This document shows positions 24,947-32,962 of a DNA stretch of 64,000 nucleotides, in pieces; the first letter of the stretch is position 1, and every line of letters starts with the position of its first letter. The notes under the pieces are model-generated. The model was not told the DNA's origin. It saw nothing but the letters and a program-made list of their open reading frames with translations, and ran no database searches. The position numbers and the translations under genes were made by a program. Source of the stretch: Pyxidicoccus xibeiensis (lineage in GTDB: Bacteria; Myxococcota; Myxococcia; Myxococcales; Myxococcaceae); the NCBI RefSeq assembly GCF_024198175.1, contig NZ_JAJVKV010000008.1, positions 1-64,000 on the forward strand. Direction: 5' to 3'.

Positions 24947-26515
24947 TCAGAATCGGTAGCCCGCACCCAGCATGGCGGAGGGCGCGAGGCGCAGGGGGGG
25001 CACCCGCTCGTTCGCGGGTGGCAGGTAGCGCACCAGCAGCTGTCCCTGGACGAGCGCGAAGGTGGGGCCGGGCAGCGGAACCTCCACGCCCACCACGGGC
25101 CCCGCCGCCACGCCCAGTGTGTTGCGGGAGGCCAGCGCGGGCAGGCCCAGCGTGCCCTGGATGTCGTCCTCCCGGTCTCGGCGGAAGGACTGCCGCAGGC
25201 CCGTGAGCTCCAGGGACAGGCCCACCTGCGGCACCAGGGCCCACTCCATCCACCGGTAGCCGGCGGACAGGCCCAGGCCCAGGGCGCCTTCGCGGATGTC
25301 GAGCCCCTGGCCCCGATACGAGGCACGCGTGCCCGACACCGTGCCGAGCGCCCACCAGGCGCCCCGCGTGTGCCGGTAGCCCAGCGCGGCCGACAGGCGT
25401 GTGCCCGTGCCCGGAATGGCAGCTCCCTCCCAGCGCCCGAGCGCGAGCACCGCCGCGTTCTTCAGGTCCAGGGCACCGCCCTTGACGGCCACTTCCTGGT
25501 AGCGGCGCCACTCGAGCGCGGCCTCGTTCACCTGTCGCTCTCCGCCGAAGGGCAGCTCGACCTCCAGCAGGCCGGTGCTCGCGCCCGCGCGCTTGCGCAC
25601 GAGGTAGCGGCCCGGTGGCACGGCGATTCGCAGGGGGCGGCCGGGCTGCTTCTCCACCTCGGCGACGACATCCGGGCGGGGGCGGCTGGAGACGACGTAG
25701 CGTCCGGAGGCGGCGGCGGGGAAGACGAGCGCGCTGCGCGCCCCCGCGGGCTCGGTGAGCACCAGCTCGCCCGTGCCGGCCAGCTCCAGCGCGTACGCGG
25801 GGTGCTGGCCCGCACCGGCTGCGCCCGCCACGGTGCGCCGGTAGGAGTAGGCATAGGCCTCGGACAGGGACACCTTGCCGTCCGAGTCCGCATCCGCGTC
25901 CCCGCGCAGGCCGGTGAGCAGGTGGTGCGTGAAGAGCGAGCCCTGGAGGGAGTCCCACTCCTCGCTCACCTCGGCCGGGCCGCTCGACGAGATGACCACC
26001 TGGCCGTGCAGGGGCAGCTTCTCCAGCGCGACGTCGTAGGCGGGCGCCGCGCGGCCTCCCTTCTTCTGGGCGAGGGTGCCGCTCTCGCATGCGTCCACCA
26101 CCACCACGGTGAGGCGCGCTCCGGCCTTGCGTGCGGTGTCGCGCAGCTCCGCGAGCGGCAGGTGCGAGCCGGACAGGTGCAGCACGCCGGCCTTCGCGTG
26201 CGACGAGACGTAGACGACCAGCACCGGGTCATGCCCGTCGCCGCGCAGCTCGGCGATGCGGCCCGCCACCTCCGCGAGCTTCTGGCGCACGTCCTGGGCG
26301 GAGGCATCCACCAGCACGGACGCGCGGTCGGCGCGAACTCCGCCCAGCTCGACGAAGACCTGGCGCATGCGCGCGGCATCGTCATCCGCGAAGCGCAGCA
26401 CCGCGTCGTCCGGGTCTCCCACGTTGGCGCCGATGGAGACGAGCAGGCGCACGGTCTCCGCGGGGGAGGAGGCCGGCCACAGGAACAGGAGGAGGAGCAG
26501 GGACAGCCGCCACAT
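24947..26515 (-). CDS. Exported caspase-like protease with EF-hand loop and C-terminal beta-barrel-like region
   Basis: The 522-residue protein has a signal peptide (cleavage near SPA-E20). Residues 22-245 form a caspase/C14 fold. The catalytic dyad is His106 (LVVYVSSHAKAG) and Cys143 (VVVVDACESGT). Residues 208-219 (DADSDGKVSLSE) are a perfect 12-residue EF-hand calcium loop, fitting the calcium dependence known for metacaspases. Residues 265-345 form a carboxypeptidase-regulatory-like beta domain (GRYVVSSRPRP, PPGRYLVRKRAG). The last ~170 residues alternate as amphipathic strands and end AMLGAGYRF, a typical outer-membrane barrel terminus. The gene starts 3 bp after the anti-sigma gene. The inferred location is the periplasmic face of the outer membrane. 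Substrates unknown. Confidence 0.85.
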   Translation of the reverse strand: MWRLSLLLLLFLWPASSPAETVRLLVSIGANVGDPDDAVLRFADDDAARMRQVFVELGGVRADRASVLVDASAQDVRQKLAEVAGRIAELRGDGHDPVLVVYVSSHAKAGVLHLSGSHLPLAELRDTARKAGARLTVVVVDACESGTLAQKKGGRAAPAYDVALEKLPLHGQVVISSSGPAEVSEEWDSLQGSLFTHHLLTGLRGDADADSDGKVSLSEAYAYSYRRTVAGAAGAGQHPAYALELAGTGELVLTEPAGARSALVFPAAASGRYVVSSRPRPDVVAEVEKQPGRPLRIAVPPGRYLVRKRAGASTGLLEVELPFGGERQVNEAALEWRRYQEVAVKGGALDLKNAAVLALGRWEGAAIPGTGTRLSAALGYRHTRGAWWALGTVSGTRASYRGQGLDIREGALGLGLSAGYRWMEWALVPQVGLSLELTGLRQSFRRDREDDIQGTLGLPALASRNTLGVAAGPVVGVEVPLPGPTFALVQGQLLVRYLPPANERVPPLRLAPSAMLGAGYRF

Positions 26516-26518
26516 GGG

Positions 26519-27280
26519 TCAGGGAGCCTTGCGCAGGCGCAGCGAGGAGACGCGGCACCCGTCACAGGCGAGCGTGGGGGCCGCTCGGCCCGACTGTTCG
26601 CGGAGCTGCGCGAGCAGCGGGGCCGCCTGGAGCGGGCGAGGGGAGAAGACGGCGAAGAGCCACTCCGCGCCCGGCGCGTCGTCCAGCTCCACGCTGCCGG
26701 GCAGGAAGTCGCGCTGAGCGGCTGCGAGCGGCGCGGAGCTCGCGCCATCGAAGGGGTGGAAGACGCTCGCATTGCCGCGGCCGTCGAGCTCCAGCACGAG
26801 GAGGTGGCCTGCCTCGGGGGACTCGTAGGCGAAGCGCAGCCGGTCTCCCGCCTTCACGACGCCGTCCTGGGCAAGCGGAACGGGCTCCGCGCCCGCGCGG
26901 GCGGCGACCACGCGGAAGGCCTCTCCCTTCCAGGTGACGCCAGGGTCGTCCGGGAGGAGGCGGGGACCGAGCACGAGCACCAGCACGAGCAGGGGCACCA
27001 CGGCGGCGAGCACGGGGAAGAGGCGGCGCCAGGGAGACGGCGCGCGGGCCGCGGCCGCCTCGCGCGTCTCGAGCTGGCGAAGGAAGCGCTCGGGAGGGCG
27101 GGCGCGGAGGAACGCATCCCGGCCGGCGGTGAGCGCGTCGAGCTGGGCGCCACAAGTGGCGCAGGCCTTCACATGGGCGCGCGTCGCGTCGGGTGTGGGC
27201 TCACCGGCGGAGAGGGCTTCGAGCACGGCGGCGGGAGGGCAGTCGGGCCCGCGAGGAGAGGGGGGGAGGGGAGCGGTCAT
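26519..27280 (-). CDS. Zinc-type transmembrane anti-sigma factor with DUF4384-like periplasmic domain
   Basis: The 253-residue protein has an N-terminal zinc-binding anti-sigma motif, His36-x3-Cys40-x2-Cys43 (AHVKACATCGAQL). One membrane span lies at about 87-109. The periplasmic part (110-253) resembles DUF4384 (KAGDRLRFAYESPEAGHLLVLELDGRGNASVFHPFDG) and ends with an extra CDGC pair that could respond to redox or metal. ATG 27280 overlaps the sigma-factor stop by 4 bp, so the two are translationally coupled. It should hold the sigma factor at the membrane until an envelope signal arrives. DUF4384-like domains also occur with caspase-type proteins, linking it to the next gene. Confidence 0.85.
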   Translation of the reverse strand: MTAPLPPSPRGPDCPPAAVLEALSAGEPTPDATRAHVKACATCGAQLDALTAGRDAFLRARPPERFLRQLETREAAAARAPSPWRRLFPVLAAVVPLLVLVLVLGPRLLPDDPGVTWKGEAFRVVAARAGAEPVPLAQDGVVKAGDRLRFAYESPEAGHLLVLELDGRGNASVFHPFDGASSAPLAAAQRDFLPGSVELDDAPGAEWLFAVFSPRPLQAAPLLAQLREQSGRAAPTLACDGCRVSSLRLRKAP

Positions 27281-27780
27281 CGTCGTTCCTCGTTGCTGCG
27301 TCCCGCGAACAGCTGGCGGATGCGGTCCTCGAAGGTCTTCAGCTTCTTGCCCACGGTCTTCCGGGAGAAGCCCGTCTGGGAGGCCACCTCTTCCTGGGTG
27401 TAGCCATCCAGGTAGTGGAGCACGCCGATGGTGCGCGTCTGTCCATCCAGGGTGCGCAGTGCGGCGCCGAGCAGGGCACGCCGGTCGGCGTCCTCCGTCG
27501 AGCCGGTGCCTCGCTCCTCGAGGGTGGCGAGCTGCGACTCCTCGGCCACCGGCTCACGGCCGCGCTTCTCCATCAGGTCGAAGCAGCAGCGCGCCGCCAC
27601 CGTGTAGAGCCAGGCGAGCGTGGCCTCTCCCTCGCGTGGAGGGCCGTAGCGCTTCACGCGGAGGAAGGTCTCCTGGAGTGCGTCCTCGGCGTCCTCGGGC
27701 CGGCGGACGAGCTGCAGGCACCGCCGGTGCACGAGGAAGCCATAGCGCTCATAGAGCTGGCTCAGCCACGCGTCATCCAT
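27277..27780 (-). CDS. ECF sigma factor heading the caspase operon
   Basis: The 167-residue protein has sigma region 2 at about 8-75 (LVRRPEDAEDALQETFLRVKRY, ATLAWLYTVAARCCFDLMEKR) and region 4 at about 105-155 (LHYLDGYTQEEVASQTGFSRKTVGKKLKTFEDRI). It lacks regions 1 and 3, as ECF factors do. It is the first gene of a five-gene minus-strand unit with spacings of -4, 3, 14 and 98 bp, and its cognate anti-sigma follows. I see no clear GGAACC-type ECF promoter on the minus strand upstream of 27780, so autoregulation is unproven. Confidence 0.92.
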   Translation of the reverse strand: MDDAWLSQLYERYGFLVHRRCLQLVRRPEDAEDALQETFLRVKRYGPPREGEATLAWLYTVAARCCFDLMEKRGREPVAEESQLATLEERGTGSTEDADRRALLGAALRTLDGQTRTIGVLHYLDGYTQEEVASQTGFSRKTVGKKLKTFEDRIRQLFAGRSNEERR

Positions 27781-27995
27781 GGCGCGCGCTTCCTCCAGGC
27801 CTGGCCTTCCGGACGGTGAAACTCACGGCGGTGTGCTCCTTCAGGGAAGAAGACCGCCCGACCGCCGGAAAATGGGAACCTCCCTCTCAGCGCGGCCGGG
27901 AAGCCGACACGGCCGCATAGCATCCGCCATCCGGCCCTCTGGGGCCAGTCACCCGGGGAGTATCCCGAGGGCCCGGCTAGACTCGCCCTCCACGC

Positions 27996-28343
27996 ATGGA
28001 CAGACAGGCATCCCTCGCCCGGGCGCGTGAGCTGGCGGACTCGGGCGCGTTTGGTGACGCGCACCGGCTGTTGATCCAACTGCTGGCGCAAGACGTGGAC
28101 GACGAAGCGGTGCTGTGGGCCATCGTCGCCGTCTACGAGAAGCAGGGTGCCCCTGCGCCCGTGGTCCGCTACCGGGCCCGAATCGCCGAGCTGTACGCGA
28201 GCCACGGCCGCGACGAGGACGCGCTGAAGCTGCTGTACCAGGTCGTCGAGCACAACCAGGACCCGCCGTGGGCGCGGCGGAGTACCTCTCCAAGACGGGC
28301 ACCGGCCTCTTCTCCCCGGGTGCCGCGCGCTCCACCACGGTGA
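27996..28343 (+). pseudogene. Truncated TPR-like protein
   Basis: The first ~87 residues are good helical-repeat sequence (SLARARELADSGAFGDAHRLLIQLLAQ, YRARIAELYASHGRDEDALKLLYQVVEH). After EHNQDPP the frame turns into low-complexity Arg/Pro/Ser sequence and stops. The sharp change suggests that the gene was cut or fused at about 28262. ATG 27996 opens the reading frame divergently from the sigma-factor gene. It may still express a short helical protein, but a decayed gene is more likely. Confidence 0.5.
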
Positions 28344-28488
28344 GGTCCGCACCGTGACGTGGCAGCCCGAGCTGCCCCCAGGCGCCATCACCGTCTTCAA
28401 CGAGACCCACTACGGCGAGTCCGGACACGTCAGCGTGTTCTGCCCGCAGGGCCATCTCCTGTTCCATGCCCGTCGGTGGATTGCCTGA
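28275..28488 (+). pseudogene. C-terminal gene fragment (possible CHAP/NlpC-like remnant)
   Basis: Coding-like sequence crosses frames here. AAEYLSKTGTGLFSPG lies in one frame, followed by RALHHGEVRTVTWQPELPPG and AITVFNETHYGESGHVSVF in another, up to TGA 28486. The PPGAITVFN...GHVSVF pattern is reminiscent of CHAP/NlpC-type hydrolases, but the catalytic start is missing and the assignment is weak. It appears joined to the end of the truncated TPR gene. Confidence 0.35.
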
Positions 28489-28643
28489 GCCGGCCTCTTT
28501 GTCCTGCTGCGTCATGCCTTGACGCCTGCAGAGCGGGTAGGGAAGCAATGGCGGGTCGGCCCCTTCCCTTCGGTGGGGCGGAGCCGCGACACTGGCGCGC
28601 CCGCCGAGCGGGCATTCGTCACGAAGAAGGAAGGACTGCGGTC

Positions 28644-29507
28644 ATGGCGCACCTGGAGTTGATTCCGAAGCGGGACCTGTCGAGCTTCCGCAAGCTGGCC
28701 ATCGGGAGCTGGAAGACGGCGTATGACCCCACCGTCTACGGGACGCTGACGGTGCGCATGGACAAGGCGATGGCCTACATCGAGGCCTTCCGCCAGCGCA
28801 CGGGCATCCGCCTCACCGTGACGCACCTGGTGGCCAAGGCGATGGGCGAGGCGCTGCGCCGCTGCCCCGACGCCAACGCCATCCTTCGCTACAACCGCAT
28901 CTACCTGCGCCAGCGCGTGACGCTGTCCACGCTGGTGGTGCAGACGGACGGCGGCAAGGTGGACCTCACCTCGGCGCGCATCGAGGACGCGGACAAGAAG
29001 AACCTGAAGGAGATTGCGTCCGACCTGGAGGAGGCCGTGCGCCGCGTGCGCGAGCGCCGCGACGTGGCCCTGGAGAAGGGGAAGGGCACCATCCAGAAGA
29101 TTCCGTACCTCTTCCTCAACACCTTCACGTGGCTGCTGTCCTTCTTCATGTACACGCTGAACCTGGACCTGAGCCGGTTCGGCATGCCGAAGGACGCGTT
29201 CGGCTCGGCCATCATCACCAACGTGGGCTCGCTGGGGCTGGACACGGCGTACGTGCCGCTGGCGCCGTACACGCGGGTGCCCATCTTCGTCGCGCCCGGC
29301 GCGGTGAAGGAGGTCCCGGTGGTGGAGGACGGCAAGGTGGTGCCGGGCAAGGTGATGAACATCAACGCCACCTTCGACCACCGCTTCATCGACGGGTTCC
29401 ACGCCGGCGTGCTCGCCAACACCCTGCGCGAGATGCTGGAGAACCCGTTCGAGAGCTTCGACGCGCTCCCGGAGCCCGCCCAGGCGCCCGTGGCCGCGGT
29501 CGGGTAG
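28644..29507 (+). CDS. Stand-alone 2-oxo acid dehydrogenase acyltransferase (E2-type) catalytic domain
   Basis: The 287-residue protein covers only the E2 catalytic core and has no lipoyl or E1/E3-binding domain. It ends with NINATFDHRFIDGFHAGVL, in which the His and Asp of the DHRxxDG active-site motif are intact. Residues ~150-175 contain a hydrophobic stretch (YLFLNTFTWLLSFFMYTLNL) unusual for soluble E2 cores. An AAGGAAGGA ribosome site precedes ATG 28644. No E1 or E3 genes are nearby, so a role other than a dehydrogenase complex is likely; the substrate is unknown. Confidence 0.85.
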   Translation: MAHLELIPKRDLSSFRKLAIGSWKTAYDPTVYGTLTVRMDKAMAYIEAFRQRTGIRLTVTHLVAKAMGEALRRCPDANAILRYNRIYLRQRVTLSTLVVQTDGGKVDLTSARIEDADKKNLKEIASDLEEAVRRVRERRDVALEKGKGTIQKIPYLFLNTFTWLLSFFMYTLNLDLSRFGMPKDAFGSAIITNVGSLGLDTAYVPLAPYTRVPIFVAPGAVKEVPVVEDGKVVPGKVMNINATFDHRFIDGFHAGVLANTLREMLENPFESFDALPEPAQAPVAAVG

Positions 29508-29512
29508 CGCGC

Positions 29513-30235
29513 TCAGGACCTCGGCTTCACCCCCAGGCCCCAGAGCAGCAGCGCTGCCAGGGCCGCGGGGACTCCCGCGAACAGGGGGCCCGTGAGTGAA
29601 GCCGGGCCTCCGTCGAGGAGGCGAGGCACATTCACCAGGAAGAGGGGCACGCTCGTTCCTGCCAGGAGCAGCATGGCCCGCAGGTCCTCGGTGCCCGGCG
29701 CGGGCGAGAGGACCAGCTTCACGGCTCGCCAGAGCGTCGCGACTCCGTGGAGTCCCCACACCAGGTTGTCGACCGGCGGCGGGACGGGCACCTCGGCGAA
29801 GATGCGAAACGTCGTCGGCCCGAGGATGGCCAGCAGCGTCGAGGTGACACCGCCGAACGCCGTGAAGATGGCCGCGAGCGGAACCATCCAGTGCGGCGGG
29901 CGCCACTGCCGGGCTTGAGCGAAGGCCAGGTCCTCGGGGGACACCTGCCGTGACTCGGGCACGTCGAGCGCGAGCAGCGCCTTCACCGCGAGCGCGCGGC
30001 ACGAGTGCCCCCTCGGGTCGCGCACCGTCGCCAGCGCCCCGGACTCCAGCAGCCCCAGCAGCACTCCCCCCAGCTCCGGAGGCCCTCCTCGCTCCGCCAC
30101 GCCGCGCAGCCGCGCGCTCAGCGCCTCCACGTCGAGCGTGGCCTCGCCCCGCTGTGCGAGGAGCGCCTGCTCGGCGAGCCCGCGCAGCGTCGCCACCTCC
30201 ATGGCCCCGACATCCGACAGCCCTTGCTCACTCAT
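29513..30235 (-). CDS. Hypothetical multi-span membrane protein
   Basis: I do not recognise this 240-residue protein. The N-terminal ~105 residues are soluble and helical (ATLRGLAEQALLAQRGEATLDVEALSARLRG). About four membrane spans follow: 118-138 (VPLAAIFTAFGGVTSTLLAIL), ~158-175, ~188-205 (AMLLLAGTSVPLFLVNV) and ~217-235 (LFAGVPAALAALLLWGLGV). No catalytic motif is seen. It converges with the acyltransferase gene 5 bp away and diverges from the UvrA-like gene. Confidence 0.7.
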   Translation of the reverse strand: MSEQGLSDVGAMEVATLRGLAEQALLAQRGEATLDVEALSARLRGVAERGGPPELGGVLLGLLESGALATVRDPRGHSCRALAVKALLALDVPESRQVSPEDLAFAQARQWRPPHWMVPLAAIFTAFGGVTSTLLAILGPTTFRIFAEVPVPPPVDNLVWGLHGVATLWRAVKLVLSPAPGTEDLRAMLLLAGTSVPLFLVNVPRLLDGGPASLTGPLFAGVPAALAALLLWGLGVKPRS

Positions 30236-30366
30236 GGCGCCATCCTAGGCGAAGCAGGCGGGCACGCCTGCCTGCTCTCGGGCCCCCTGGTCCCCCGCTG
30301 CCTCCGGTATCACCCTCAAGAGGGACCTCGGGAAGACCCCCTTCCCGACCTTCCTGGGTGGTGTGA

Positions 30367-32916
30367 ATGCGTCGACCCCGCGGTGAGGACCTTCCGGTGC
30401 CTTCCGGCCCATCACGGACGGGGTTCGTCCGGGTCCATGGGGCTCGCGAGCACAACCTGAAGAACCTGGACGTGGAGCTGCCTCGCGACGCCCTGGTCGT
30501 CTTCACGGGCGTCTCCGGCTCAGGCAAGTCGTCGCTGGCCTTCGGGACGCTCTACGCGGAGGCGCAGCGCCGGTACTTCGAGTCCGTGTCGCCGTATGCC
30601 CGCCGGCTCATCGACCAGGCAGGCATCCCGGAGGTCGACGCCATCGACGGGCTCCCCCCGGCGGTGGCCCTCCAGCAGCAGCGCGGCGCACCCACCACGC
30701 GCTCCTCCGTGGGCAGTGTCACCACCATCTCCAACTCCCTGCGGCTGCTGTACTCGCGCGCGGGAACCTATCCGCCCGGGCAGCCGCACCTCGACTCCGA
30801 TGCGTTCTCGCCCAACACCCCCGCGGGAGCCTGTCCCCACTGCCACGGCCTGGGCCGCGTGTACGAGGCCACCGAGCGCTCCATGGTGCCGGATGACTCG
30901 CTGACCATCCGCGAGCGGGCCATCGCCGCGTGGCCACCCGCGTGGCACGGGCAGAACCTGCGCGACATCCTGGTGTCGCTCGGCTACGACGTGGACCGCC
31001 CCTGGAGGGAGCTTCCCAAGAAGGACCGGGACTGGATTCTCTTCACGGACGAGCAGCCCACGGTCCCCGTCTACGCGGGCTTCACCCCGGCGGAGACGCG
31101 GCGCGCGCTCAAGCGCAAGGAGCCGCCCAGCTACATGGGCACCTTCACCGGCGCCCGGCGCTACGTGCTGCAGACCTTCGCCACCACGCAGAGCGCGCTG
31201 ATGAAGAAGCGCGTGTCGCGGTACATGGTGAGCAGCGCGTGCTCCGTCTGTGAGGGCAAGCGGCTGCGCCGCGAGTCCCTGTCCGTCACCTTCGCGACCC
31301 TGGACATCTCCGAGCTGTCCCGGCTGCCGCTGAAGCGCGTCGCCGACATCCTCCGGCCCACCGTGGACGGGACGGCCCCCGGCCTGGCGCGGCTGAAGCG
31401 GGAGCATCCCGAGAAGGCGCTGGTCGCCCAGCGGATTGCCAAGGACGTGATGGCACGCATCCAGGTGGTGATGGACCTGGGGCTGGGCTACCTGTCGCTC
31501 GAGCGCAGCACGCCGACGCTCTCACCCGGGGAGCTTCAGCGGCTGCGGCTGGCCACCCAGGTGCGCTCCAACCTGTTCGGCGTGGTGTACGTGCTCGACG
31601 AGCCTTCCGCCGGGCTGCATCCCGCGGACACCGAGTCGCTGCTGCGGGCGCTCGACCAGCTCAAGGCCTCGGGGAACTCGCTGTTCGTGGTGGAGCACGA
31701 GGTGGACGTCATCCGCCACGCGGACTGGGTCGTCGACGTGGGCCCCGCGGCGGGAGAGCAGGGCGGGCGCATCCTCTACAGCGGTCCGCTGGAGGGCCTG
31801 GAGAAGGTGGAGGCGTCCCGGACGCGGCGCTACCTCTTCGGTGCCCAGGCCCCACGCCGCCGCGCGCCCCGCGCGCCCAGGGGCTGGCTTCGCCTGGAGG
31901 GCGTCACCCGCAACAACCTGCATGACCTCGCCGTGGACTTTCCGCTGGGCGTCTTCACCACGGTGACGGGGGTCTCCGGCTCCGGGAAGTCGAGCCTGGT
32001 GAGCCAGGTGCTGGTGGAACTGGTCTCCGAGCACCTCGGCCATGAGGTGCCCGCGGACGAGGAGGAGGGCGAGGAGCTGGAGCGCACCGTCGTGCTCACC
32101 ACGGGCGGGCGGATTGTCGGCGGCATGGAGGGGCTCAAGCGACTGGTGCGGGTGGACCAGAAGCCCATCGGCCGCACGCCCCGGTCCAACCTGGCGACGT
32201 ACACGGGCCTGTTCGACCACGTGCGCAAGCTCTTCGCCGCGACACCCGCCGCGCGCGCCCGGAAGTACGACGTGGGGCGCTTCTCGTTCAACGTGGCCAA
32301 GGGCCGCTGCGAGACGTGCGAGGGCGAGGGCTTCGTCAGCGTGGAGCTGCTCTTCATGCCCAGCGTCTATGCGCCCTGTCCCACGTGTCACGGCGCCCGC
32401 TACAACGCGAAGACGCTCGAAATCCAGTACCGGGGCAAGAACATCGCCGAGGTGCTGGGGATGACGGTGGACGCGGCCCATGACTTCTTCGCGGACGAGC
32501 CCCACGTGCACCGGGCGCTCGGCGTGCTGCGCGAGGTGGGCCTGGGCTACCTGCGCCTGGGGCAGCCCGCCACGGAGCTGTCCGGCGGCGAGGCCCAGCG
32601 CATCAAGCTGGCCACGGAGCTGCAGCGCGTGCAGCGCGGCACCACGCTCTACGTCCTGGACGAGCCCACCACGGGCCTGCACCCGTCCGACGTGGACAAG
32701 CTGATGTCGCAGCTCGACGGGCTGGTGGAGGCGGGCAACACCGTCATCCTCGTCGAGCACGACATGCGCGTCATCGCCGAGAGCGATTGGGTCATCGACA
32801 TCGGCCCGGGCGCGGGGGAGGAGGGCGGCCGGGTGGTGGCGATGGGGACACCCGAAGAAGTCGCCCGCTCGACCAAGAGCCGCACCGCGCCGTTCCTCGC
32901 GCAGGTGGTGGGCTGA
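30367..32916 (+). CDS. UvrA-like excinuclease ATPase
   Basis: The 849-residue protein has the UvrA arrangement of two ABC ATPase modules. Walker A sequences are GVSGSGKSSLAF (about residue 52) and GVSGSGKSSLVS (about 540). ABC signatures are LSPGELQRLRLATQ and LSGGEAQRIKLATEL. Zinc modules are CPHCHGLG, CSVCEGKR, CETCEGEGF and CPTCHGARY. It is about 90-100 residues shorter than house-keeping UvrA (~940), and the first signature has a P instead of G (LSPGE). This resembles the UvrA paralogs found beside resistance genes. It may act in DNA damage handling independent of UvrB. The true uvrA is presumably elsewhere. Confidence 0.9.
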   Translation: MRRPRGEDLPVPSGPSRTGFVRVHGAREHNLKNLDVELPRDALVVFTGVSGSGKSSLAFGTLYAEAQRRYFESVSPYARRLIDQAGIPEVDAIDGLPPAVALQQQRGAPTTRSSVGSVTTISNSLRLLYSRAGTYPPGQPHLDSDAFSPNTPAGACPHCHGLGRVYEATERSMVPDDSLTIRERAIAAWPPAWHGQNLRDILVSLGYDVDRPWRELPKKDRDWILFTDEQPTVPVYAGFTPAETRRALKRKEPPSYMGTFTGARRYVLQTFATTQSALMKKRVSRYMVSSACSVCEGKRLRRESLSVTFATLDISELSRLPLKRVADILRPTVDGTAPGLARLKREHPEKALVAQRIAKDVMARIQVVMDLGLGYLSLERSTPTLSPGELQRLRLATQVRSNLFGVVYVLDEPSAGLHPADTESLLRALDQLKASGNSLFVVEHEVDVIRHADWVVDVGPAAGEQGGRILYSGPLEGLEKVEASRTRRYLFGAQAPRRRAPRAPRGWLRLEGVTRNNLHDLAVDFPLGVFTTVTGVSGSGKSSLVSQVLVELVSEHLGHEVPADEEEGEELERTVVLTTGGRIVGGMEGLKRLVRVDQKPIGRTPRSNLATYTGLFDHVRKLFAATPAARARKYDVGRFSFNVAKGRCETCEGEGFVSVELLFMPSVYAPCPTCHGARYNAKTLEIQYRGKNIAEVLGMTVDAAHDFFADEPHVHRALGVLREVGLGYLRLGQPATELSGGEAQRIKLATELQRVQRGTTLYVLDEPTTGLHPSDVDKLMSQLDGLVEAGNTVILVEHDMRVIAESDWVIDIGPGAGEEGGRVVAMGTPEEVARSTKSRTAPFLAQVVG

Positions 32917-32924
32917 AACAGCCC

Positions 32925-32954
32925 GCGGGCCCGGGAGGACGTCCCCGGGCCCGC
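32925..32954. terminator. Perfect 11-bp hairpin between convergent genes
   Basis: GCGGGCCCGGG (32925-32935) pairs perfectly with CCCGGGCCCGC (32944-32954) around an 8-nt loop. It lies between the UvrA-like stop and the metalloprotease stop, so it probably serves both strands. No T-run is visible. Confidence 0.65.
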
Positions 32955-32962
32955 CGTCATGC

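Noticed and set aside
27871..27880. GGGAACC as an ECF -35 element near the sigma-factor gene
   Set aside because: It points toward the TPR fragment on the plus strand, not the sigma operon, and no -10 partner is clear.
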